Below are positions 13,326 through 19,846 of a DNA stretch of 19,846 nt, in pieces. The DNA is taken from positions 71,387 through 91,232 of the forward strand of contig CP070687.1 in the NCBI GenBank assembly GCA_020353115.1. Reading direction: 5' to 3'. This DNA comes from Bacteroidales bacterium. GTDB lineage: Bacteria; Bacteroidota; Bacteroidia; Bacteroidales; VadinHA17. Both the position numbers and the translations under genes were made by a program. The notes under the pieces are model-generated. The model saw nothing but the letters and a program-made list of their open reading frames with translations. It was not told where the DNA came from and made no database searches. Position 1 is the first letter of the stretch; each line of letters opens with the position of its first letter.

Positions 13326-14699
13326 ATGAAAAGATACTTTCACGATATAATTATTGCCCTTGAATCCATCCTCTCTAACAAGCTGAAATCTGTACTGACC
13401 GCTTTGGGAATAATCTTCGGTGTAGCAGCAGTAATCAGTATGCTGGCTATCGGAAAAGGAGCGCAGCAGGAAATCCTGGAACAGATTAAGATGGTCGGGG
13501 TCAATAATATCCTTATTAATCCGATTGTTGAGGAACAATCAGCAGAAAACGGGGAGGGTAACGGTGAGGCAGAATCCGGTGAAAAGCAGCAAAGGAAATT
13601 TTCCAGAGGATTGTCCCTTCTGGATGTTGAAGCGATTCGTAATCACATACCTTCCGTCCAGAGAATAAGCCCTGAGATCGCACTCAACGCCTTTGTAGTA
13701 CAGAACGGGAAACGATCACCTGCCAAGCTAGTGGGTGTGGCAAACGATTATTTTGGACTCTATAACCTTAAACTGACAGAAGGTACCGTTTTCAATGATT
13801 ATCAGGAGGACCATGGTATCCAGGTTTGTGTAATCGGAGCAAATATCAAGGCTAAATTCTTTGCTAAAGTGAATCCGATAAACCAGTATATCAAATTCGG
13901 AGCAGTCTGGCTAAAAGTAATCGGTGTGCTGGAAAAGACCGATGTAAACCTTACGGGCTTTGAGGAAACAGGTGTAAATGTCTATAACGACAATATCTAT
14001 GTACCTGTAAAAACCATGCTTTTAAGGTTTCAGAACAGGGCCCTTGTCAGTACGAAACTCAGTACAAGTGCAGTTTCTTTCAGGATGCGGGGAATGGGGT
14101 TTTTATCTGTACGTTCGAGTGATCCCTCACAGAATACCACATCAAACTATAATCAGCTGGATCGGATCGTCGTTCAGGTAAAGGAAACAGAACAGATCCA
14201 ACCAACCACGGAAATATTAAGCAGGATGATTCTCAGGCGGCACTCAGAGGTGAAAGATTTTGAAATTACCGTACCTGAACTCCTTCTGAAACAGCAACAG
14301 CGGACGAAAGATATATTCAACATTGTTCTTGGAGCAATTGCCAGTATATCCCTTGTTGTTGGAGGAATCGGGATAATGAATATCATGTTTGCATCCGTAA
14401 TGGAAAGGATCAAAGAGATAGGTACCAGAATGGCTATCGGTGCCAAAAAGATGGATATTGTAGTTCAATTCCTGTCGGAAGCGATACTAATCAGTGTAAC
14501 CGGAGGATTTATCGGCATTGCTTTGGGAATGGTGCTTTCGAAGTTGATAAATCAGGTAGCAGACATTTTAACCATCGTCTCTCCCTTTTCTGTTATTATT
14601 GCATTTGGAGTCTCAGGAGCAGTCGGCGTCATCTTCGGTTATTCACCAGCCAAAAGGGCAGCGGAAAAAGATCCGATAGAATCATTGCGGTATGAATAA
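13326..14699 (+). CDS. MacB/FtsX-type ABC transporter permease without its own ATPase domain
   Basis: A 457-residue inner-membrane protein with the MacB layout: TM1 (about 21-43), a large periplasmic domain (about 45-325; MacB_PCD), then TM2 (331-355), TM3 (380-404) and TM4 (415-438) of the FtsX domain. MERIKEIGTRMAIGAKKMDI between TM2 and TM3 is the conserved coupling segment that contacts a nucleotide-binding subunit. There is no Walker A, Walker B or LSGGQ motif in this protein or its neighbours, so an ATPase must come from elsewhere if it works as a mechanotransmission exporter. The periplasmic domain holds a Glu/Gly/Asn-rich low-complexity insert (about 69-90). The start, 33 nt after the adaptor stop, fits the family N-terminus (a short cytoplasmic helix before TM1). 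Substrate unknown; macrolide export should not be assumed. Confidence 0.92.
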   Translation: MKRYFHDIIIALESILSNKLKSVLTALGIIFGVAAVISMLAIGKGAQQEILEQIKMVGVNNILINPIVEEQSAENGEGNGEAESGEKQQRKFSRGLSLLDVEAIRNHIPSVQRISPEIALNAFVVQNGKRSPAKLVGVANDYFGLYNLKLTEGTVFNDYQEDHGIQVCVIGANIKAKFFAKVNPINQYIKFGAVWLKVIGVLEKTDVNLTGFEETGVNVYNDNIYVPVKTMLLRFQNRALVSTKLSTSAVSFRMRGMGFLSVRSSDPSQNTTSNYNQLDRIVVQVKETEQIQPTTEILSRMILRRHSEVKDFEITVPELLLKQQQRTKDIFNIVLGAIASISLVVGGIGIMNIMFASVMERIKEIGTRMAIGAKKMDIVVQFLSEAILISVTGGFIGIALGMVLSKLINQVADILTIVSPFSVIIAFGVSGAVGVIFGYSPAKRAAEKDPIESLRYE

Positions 14700-14836
14700 G
14701 CAAATTCGTCCAAGACATATTAAAATCCTTCCTTCAATTGTTTTCATTCCACTGTATGAGAAGAATTCGTTTCCCTGAGTTGATTATTTACAGGGCAAAT
14801 TACGATACCACGAGATTAAGAGCATATATATACCTA

Positions 14837-14846
14837 TAAACGTTTA
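14837..14846. promoter_or_regulatory. Palindrome upstream of the TolC-like gene
   Basis: TAAACGTTTA is a perfect 10-bp palindrome ending 15 nt before the TolC-like ATG. The core AAACGTTT recurs at 17571-17578 upstream of secD. It could be a binding site, but two copies are weak evidence. No convincing TAnnTTTG box was found in the 162 nt before this gene, so it may be read through from the permease gene. Confidence 0.2.
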
Positions 14847-14861
14847 CAGATAATATTTCAA

Positions 14862-16355
14862 ATGAAAAAATCCATTTTTGTCATTCTTCCCGTCCTGATT
14901 TTCAGTATTACCGGATATGATGGAGGATCGCAGACTACAAGGAGATTAACGCTTGATCAGGTGTTACAGCTTGCCAGGGATCAATCTCCTGATGCCATTT
15001 TGGCTAAGCACCGCTTTCGCGGTAATTACTGGCAATTCCGGAGCTTTAAGGCCAAATACCGGCCTTCTCTGAATCTTACAGGAGAACTTCCCAGGTATAG
15101 TCACCGGTATACCCTGATTCCCGACCCTGTAACCGGAAAGTATAACTATGTTGAAACAAATTCCGTTCAATCTTCTCTTGAATTGAATCTGCGTCAGAAC
15201 GTTGGTTTTACAGGAGGAACCATTACGTTGTATACCGACCTGCAAAGAAATGATGAAATGGGCGATGACCCCGGCACCGAATATGTTTCCACACCGTTAA
15301 GTATCCGTTATCAACAAGCGATATCAGCATATAATCCCCTCAAATGGGAAAAGAGAATTGAACCGGTACGGTATGAAGAGGCGAAGAAAAACTATATAAA
15401 TTCTATTGAGATGGTTCACCGGCAGGCTGTAAACCTGTTTTTCAACCTGGCCCTGGCACAGCTGAACATGGAGATCTCAGGAATTAACTATTCCAATGCA
15501 GATACGCTGTATCGTATTGCCCAGGGACGTTACAATATAGGTACTATTGCTGAAGATGAACTGTTGCAGATGGAATTACGATTGCTAAACGCAGGAACGG
15601 ATTTGAATCAGGCAGGTATCAATCTTCAGATTTCAGAATTTCAGCTGAGATCCTTTTTGGGATTCAATGAAACCGTGAAGCTTGAATTAATCATACCTTC
15701 TGATATACCGGAGCTGGAAGTTGATATGAATAAGGCTGTCTCGGAAGCCCGGAATAATAATCCGGAAATACTTTCTCTTGAAAGACAACTCCTTGAAGCA
15801 GCTCAGAATGTTGCTCAGGCCAGGTCGGAAAAAGGACTTAATGCCGATCTGTTCGCTTCATTCGGATTAACACAGCAGACAGATGCACGTTTGCCGGAAG
15901 CATATCAATCGCCTTTTAACCAGACCCAGATAGTGAATATCGGTTTTGAAATGCCAATTCTTGACTGGGGTATGGGAAGAGGGCAATACCGGATGGCGCA
16001 ATCACAGGAGGAAGTCGTGCGTACCCAGGTTCAGCAAGCCGAAGTCGATTTTGAGCAGAATATTTTATTAAATGTAATGGAATTCAATTTGCAGGACGAT
16101 CAGCTGCTTATCGCAGCCAAGGCAGATACTATTGCACAAAAAAGATATGACGTTACAAAACAGCGATTTCTGATCGGTAAAATCGATGTACTGGATCTGA
16201 ATATTGCAGATTCTGAAAAAGATGTGGCAAAAAGAGGTTATATCTCTGCTCTTAGAAACTACTGGTCATCTTTCTACGATGTACGCCGGCTGACTTTGTA
16301 CGATTTTATCAGGGATGAAAAACTTGCGGCTGATTTTGACACCCTGGTTGAATAA
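14862..16355 (+). CDS. TolC-family outer-membrane channel
   Basis: A 497-residue protein with a signal peptide (MKKSIFVILPVLIFSITG, cleavage probably near GGSQ at 24; no lipobox Cys) and the two OEP repeats of the TolC fold. Helical segments such as LTLDQVLQLARDQSPDAILAKH (about 29-50), the paired coiled-coil helices at about 180-265, and the second repeat at about 290-470 with NNNPEILSLERQLLEAAQNVAQARSE and KRYDVTKQRFLIGKIDVLDL are typical. It would form a trimeric channel through the outer membrane, docking with the adaptor encoded two genes upstream. The 162-nt gap after the permease gene is larger than within the rest of the set, so it may have its own regulation. Substrate unknown. Confidence 0.92.
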   Translation: MKKSIFVILPVLIFSITGYDGGSQTTRRLTLDQVLQLARDQSPDAILAKHRFRGNYWQFRSFKAKYRPSLNLTGELPRYSHRYTLIPDPVTGKYNYVETNSVQSSLELNLRQNVGFTGGTITLYTDLQRNDEMGDDPGTEYVSTPLSIRYQQAISAYNPLKWEKRIEPVRYEEAKKNYINSIEMVHRQAVNLFFNLALAQLNMEISGINYSNADTLYRIAQGRYNIGTIAEDELLQMELRLLNAGTDLNQAGINLQISEFQLRSFLGFNETVKLELIIPSDIPELEVDMNKAVSEARNNNPEILSLERQLLEAAQNVAQARSEKGLNADLFASFGLTQQTDARLPEAYQSPFNQTQIVNIGFEMPILDWGMGRGQYRMAQSQEEVVRTQVQQAEVDFEQNILLNVMEFNLQDDQLLIAAKADTIAQKRYDVTKQRFLIGKIDVLDLNIADSEKDVAKRGYISALRNYWSSFYDVRRLTLYDFIRDEKLAADFDTLVE

Positions 16356-16462
16356 ATCCTTTTGGATTATGGATGTGTACACCCTGAACTGAATATGGAC
16401 ATTTTGCCCCTTGACCGGTTTAGGAATTTGAAATGTTATTAAACAGGTCATCCCTTCAGATA

Positions 16463-16493
16463 TTTCAATTATGGTGTTTTTTGGTTAATTTAG
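16463..16493 (+). promoter_or_regulatory. Candidate promoter of mdh
   Basis: TTTC (16463-16466), a 19-nt spacer and TAATTTAG (16486-16493) each differ at one base from the Bacteroidota -33 TTTG and -7 TAnnTTTG patterns. Transcription would begin near 16498, about 38 nt before the mdh ATG. Confidence 0.4.
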
Positions 16494-16535
16494 CTTCTCT
16501 CTTAAATTATGACTACTAACCAAAACAATTGAGAT

Positions 16536-17471
16536 ATGAAAATAACCGTAATCGGTGCAGGCAATGTAGGAGCAACCTGTGCAAATGTGCTGGCGCATAA
16601 GAATTTTGCAAAACAAATTGTTCTGGTGGATATTAAGGAAGGTCTTGCTGAGGGTAAGGCACTGGATATCTGGCAAACATCACCCGTGAATATGTACGAT
16701 ACAAGGGTTATTGGTGTGACCAACGATTACTCTGCAACAACAGGTTCAGAAATCGTAATCATTACTTCCGGTATTCCGAGAAAACCCGGAATGTCACGTG
16801 ATGATCTTATCGGAACCAATGCCAAAATCGTTAAGGAAGTTACGGAAAATGCTGTAAAACATTCACCGGATGCAATTATACTTGTTGTTTCAAACCCGTT
16901 GGATGTGATGACGTATTGTGCTTACCTGACATCTAAGAAAGATTCGACCAAAGTTTTTGGAATGGCAGGGATACTGGATACTGCAAGGTTCAGGGCATTT
17001 CTGGCGGATGCATTGAATACCTCCCCGAGGGATATCCAGACGTTGCTGCTCGGCGGACATGGGGATACCATGGTGCCTTTACCAAGATATACGACGGTTA
17101 GCGGGATCCCGGTTACCGAGTTACTGGACAAGGATACAATTGATAAAATCGTTGCCCGTACGAGAATGGGTGGCGGGGAAATTGTAAAGTTAATGGGAAC
17201 TTCTGCATGGTATGCACCCGGAGCAGCCGTTGCACAAATGGTTGAATCCATTTTGTTTGACCAGCACAGGATCCTTCCGGTATGTGTAAAGCTGGATGGC
17301 GAATTCGGATTGAGTGATGTATTCCTGGGCGTCCCGGTAAAACTTGGTAAAAACGGTATCGAAGAAATTGTTGAGATCGATCTGAACCAGGAAGAGAAAA
17401 AACTGCTGTATAACTCTGCAGATGCTGTTAAATCGGTTATGAAGGTTATGGATGATATGAACCTGTTCTGA
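16536..17471 (+). CDS. mdh: NAD-dependent malate dehydrogenase
   Basis: A 311-residue enzyme of the LDH-like (type 3) malate dehydrogenase family. NAD-binding GAGNVGA (7-13), with Asp32 at the end of beta-2 (VLVDIKEG) indicating NAD over NADP; substrate-binding Arg82 and Arg88 in GIPRKPGMSRDDL (the first Arg marks malate rather than lactate dehydrogenase); Asp148 and Arg151 in LDTAR; catalytic His175 in GGHGD. It interconverts malate and oxaloacetate with NAD in the cytoplasm, serving the TCA cycle or its reductive branch toward succinate or propionate in anaerobes. Length and motifs are complete. It has its own probable promoter and a strong terminator, so it is likely monocistronic. Confidence 0.97.
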   Translation: MKITVIGAGNVGATCANVLAHKNFAKQIVLVDIKEGLAEGKALDIWQTSPVNMYDTRVIGVTNDYSATTGSEIVIITSGIPRKPGMSRDDLIGTNAKIVKEVTENAVKHSPDAIILVVSNPLDVMTYCAYLTSKKDSTKVFGMAGILDTARFRAFLADALNTSPRDIQTLLLGGHGDTMVPLPRYTTVSGIPVTELLDKDTIDKIVARTRMGGGEIVKLMGTSAWYAPGAAVAQMVESILFDQHRILPVCVKLDGEFGLSDVFLGVPVKLGKNGIEEIVEIDLNQEEKKLLYNSADAVKSVMKVMDDMNLF

Positions 17472-17500
17472 ACCGGTTTATGACAAAATATCCTGTTCCT

Positions 17501-17528
17501 GATCCCCTGTTTCGGGGATCTTTTTTTT
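17501..17528 (+). terminator. Intrinsic terminator of mdh
   Basis: A perfect 7-bp stem, GATCCCC (17501-17507) with GGGGATC (17514-17520), a 6-nt loop and an immediate run of eight T (17521-17528), 29 nt after the mdh stop. This is the most convincing intrinsic terminator in the window. Confidence 0.9.
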
Positions 17529-17640
17529 ATTCATATACGCGTTTCCAGTCGATTCGTCTGGCTGCAGATCAAACGTTTAGAACGTACCGGTCCTTCCAAA
17601 TGATAATGGTTTATAGCATCTGTTATCAAAAAAAAATTAA

Positions 17641-17648
17641 TATCTTTG
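17641..17648 (+). promoter_or_regulatory. -7 box of the secD(F) promoter
   Basis: TATCTTTG followed by C is an exact match to TAnnTTTG. The -33 region is not recognisable (an A-rich stretch lies between). Transcription would begin near 17653, about 50 nt before the ATG. Lying between the mdh terminator and secD, it is well placed. Confidence 0.55.
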
Positions 17649-17702
17649 CGCGACATTTCGAGCGATTGAATATCTGAAAGAGATTATATAAAAAACAGAA
17701 CA

Positions 17703-19846
17703 ATGCGAAACAGAGGAGCCATTTTGTTATTCGCCGTTACCTTGGCTTTAGTAAGTATATACCAGTTATCATTTACAGGTGCAACATACAAGGTACGAAA
17801 GGATGCCAGGGAATTTGCCGAAGGGAACCTGGTTTTGGAAAACAACTTCCTTGATTCTATTTCAGACCTTAATAAAGATGAGTGGAATTTCATTGGAAAC
17901 ACCTTTAAAGAATGCCAGGAGAAAGAGATTAATCTTGGTCTTGATCTTAAAGGAGGGATGAATGTTGTATTGGAAGTATCTGTAAAGAATATAATTCTCG
18001 CTTTGTCAAATCATAGCCTTGATACAACCTTTAGAAGAGCCCTGGCCCTGGCGGAAAGGTATCAGGAAGACAGTCAGGAAGATTTCATAACCCTTTTTGG
18101 AAGAGCGTTTGAGGAAATTGATCCCAATGCACGGTTAGCTGCCATCTTCGGTACGATCGAACTTCGGGATAAAGTAGATTTCAATTCCACAAACCAGGAC
18201 GTGCTGAATGTGCTTCATGAAGAAACACAGGGTGCTATAGATAACTCCTTTAATATATTACGGAGCAGGATTGACCGTTTCGGTGTTTCACAACCTAATA
18301 TTTCACAATTGGAGATGCGTGGCCGGATTTTAATTGAGCTGCCTGGTATCAAAGATCCGCAGAGGGTTCGTAACATCTTGCAAAGCACTGCAAATCTCGA
18401 ATTCTGGGAGACCTATGAAAACTCTGAAATTTACCAGTATCTTGCTGCTACCAACAACTATATCCGTGAAATTGAGGAACAAATGGAGCAGGAAACCCGG
18501 GATCAGGGAATTGAAGAGTTACTTGGCATGGAAACGGAGGAAACAGACGTACCCGAGGAGGAGACAACGGGCGTGGCTACAGATGAAAATCAGGAAACTG
18601 CCGAACCCGACACAATAACCGAGGAAACTTCCCTGCTTGATCTGATAGAAGCCGATTCAATTCAGACAGAAGACCAGGCTGAATCTCTGGAGCAATTCAA
18701 TCTCCAGAATCCACTTTTTGCCGTTCTGTATCCCAATATTATGAGAGACGGACAATTTGCACCCGGCAGTTTGGTAGGATTTTCAAATATCAGGGATACC
18801 GCAAAGGTGAATACATACCTCAATATGCCACAGGTGAAATCCATGTTTCCAAGGGATGTGAAATTTCTCTGGAGTGCCAAACCGTACAGGTATGACGAAT
18901 CCAATACGCTGTTTGAGCTTCATGCTATCAGGATAACAACCCGGGAGGGGCAGGCCCCGTTGGGCGGGGATGCTGTTACCAATGCCCGGGTAGCCTTTGG
19001 CCAGACACAGGCTAATGCCGAAGTTACGATGTCAATGAATGGGGAGGGTACAAAAACATGGGCCAGGATAACCAGGGAGAATATAAACCGTTTTGTTGCG
19101 ATAGTCCTTGACGATCAGGTCCGCTCTTCAGCACGGGTTTTGACGGAGATAAAAAATGGGAGTACTTCAATTACCGGAGATTTCACTATTGAAGAGGCAC
19201 GGGACCTTGCCAATATCCTTAAATCGGGTAAGCTGGACGCTCCGGCAACCATAATTCAGGAAACCATCGTAGGACCTTCCCTTGGGAGGGAAGCCATCAG
19301 ATCGGGTCTGAACTCTTTTCTGATCGCATTTATCGTTATTTTGCTCTACATGTTGTTCTATTACAGCCGCCGTGCAGGGTTTGTTGCAGACGTAGCTTTG
19401 ATCGTGAATATGTTTTTCCTGATGGGCGTACTGGCCTCACTAGGTGCAGTCCTGACTTTACCGGGAATTGCAGGGATCGTTCTTACCATTGGTATTTCAG
19501 TGGATGCGAACGTGCTGATCTATGAACGGATCAGGGAGGAAATAAAGGCAGGAAAAGGAATTAAACTTGCAATTCCTGATGGATATAAAAATGCATACTC
19601 CGCAATCATTGATGCCAATGTAACCACTTTATTGACAGGAGCTATACTTTACATCTTTGGTACCGGCCCGATTAAAGGATTCGCAACAACCCTTGTAATA
19701 GGAATCCTGACTTCCCTGTTTTCAGCAATCTTCATTACCAGGATCATTTTCGTTCAAATGTTAAAGAATCAGAGCCGGCTGACGTTTGCCACCAGGATCA
19801 CGGAAAATGCATTTAAGAATCTCAATATCGATTTTATTGAAAAGAG
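17703..19846 (+). CDS. secD: Protein-export membrane protein SecD, probably the N-terminal part of a SecDF fusion (3' partial)
   Basis: The frame is open from the ATG at 17703 to the window end: 714 codons plus 2 nt, no stop. It starts MRNRGAILLFAVTLALVSIY (TM1), then the SecD signature LGLDLKGG (78-85), a P1 periplasmic region with RIDRFGVSQPNI, and after about residue 536 several TM helices with the SecD motif GISVDANVLIYERI (597-610). SecD uses the proton-motive force to help complete translocation of exported proteins through SecYEG. In Bacteroidota secD and secF are usually one gene of about 1000 residues; the missing C-terminus fits that, but the fusion is inference. Between about 256 and 330 lies a Glu/Thr-rich acidic insert. 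The start fits the -7 box 55 nt upstream and the TM1 position. Confidence 0.95.
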   Translation, partial: MRNRGAILLFAVTLALVSIYQLSFTGATYKVRKDAREFAEGNLVLENNFLDSISDLNKDEWNFIGNTFKECQEKEINLGLDLKGGMNVVLEVSVKNIILALSNHSLDTTFRRALALAERYQEDSQEDFITLFGRAFEEIDPNARLAAIFGTIELRDKVDFNSTNQDVLNVLHEETQGAIDNSFNILRSRIDRFGVSQPNISQLEMRGRILIELPGIKDPQRVRNILQSTANLEFWETYENSEIYQYLAATNNYIREIEEQMEQETRDQGIEELLGMETEETDVPEEETTGVATDENQETAEPDTITEETSLLDLIEADSIQTEDQAESLEQFNLQNPLFAVLYPNIMRDGQFAPGSLVGFSNIRDTAKVNTYLNMPQVKSMFPRDVKFLWSAKPYRYDESNTLFELHAIRITTREGQAPLGGDAVTNARVAFGQTQANAEVTMSMNGEGTKTWARITRENINRFVAIVLDDQVRSSARVLTEIKNGSTSITGDFTIEEARDLANILKSGKLDAPATIIQETIVGPSLGREAIRSGLNSFLIAFIVILLYMLFYYSRRAGFVADVALIVNMFFLMGVLASLGAVLTLPGIAGIVLTIGISVDANVLIYERIREEIKAGKGIKLAIPDGYKNAYSAIIDANVTTLLTGAILYIFGTGPIKGFATTLVIGILTSLFSAIFITRIIFVQMLKNQSRLTFATRITENAFKNLNIDFIEK

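Noticed and set aside
16350..16372. AATCC-TTTT-GGATT hairpin at the end of the TolC-like gene
   Set aside because: Only five mostly weak base pairs and no T-run after it; unlikely to terminate transcription.
17480..17677. 65-codon ORF between mdh and secD
   Set aside because: It runs through the intrinsic terminator and the secD -7 box, so it is very unlikely to be coding.

Overview
The window looks like chromosomal DNA from a member of the Bacteroidota, most likely Bacteroidales-like. The grounds are a beta-propeller/Y_Y_Y/SpoIIE sensor phosphatase, a DUF5686-type outer-membrane protein with an N-terminal carboxypeptidase-regulatory-like domain, a SecD with the insert seen in SecDF fusions of this phylum, an absence of obvious Shine-Dalgarno sequences, and several upstream matches to the phylum's promoter pattern (about TTTG, 17-23 nt, TAnnTTTG). 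The genus cannot be told. I see no tRNA, rRNA, CRISPR array, insertion sequence or prophage. Most of the window is housekeeping DNA.

Layout. 1-1915 (+): 3' part of a sensor protein with a SpoIIE-type phosphatase output. 1935-3295 (-): a two-gene unit, a RIC/ScdA-like hemerythrin protein followed by a LuxR-type regulator whose receiver domain lacks the phospho-acceptor Asp. 3336-8706 (-): a tightly packed run, DUF5686-like outer-membrane protein, era, der, a small lipoprotein and possibly a 58-codon ORF overlapping its stop. 8802-9653 (-): an RluB-like pseudouridine synthase, divergent from glmM (9839-11245, +). 11246-11738: a long intergenic region with a hairpin, a possible coding relic and a promoter. 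11739-16355 (+): periplasmic adaptor, MacB/FtsX-type permease and TolC-like channel, with no ATPase gene beside them. 16536-17471 (+): malate dehydrogenase with a strong intrinsic terminator. 17703-end (+): secD part of a probable secDF fusion, cut by the window edge.

Working together. The adaptor, permease and TolC-like protein would form an envelope-spanning ABC exporter once an ATPase is supplied from elsewhere. Era and Der act in ribosome assembly, and the RluB-like enzyme modifies 23S rRNA, so two neighbouring transcription units serve the ribosome. The hemerythrin/atypical-regulator pair is the best candidate for a less described system: a di-iron protein paired with a regulator that probably cannot take a phosphate in the usual way.

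Several starts were moved downstream of the longest ORF because a promoter, lipobox or family-typical N-terminus fits the later Met (lipoprotein, RluB-like, glmM). All names rest on motif recognition by eye; no database search was run.
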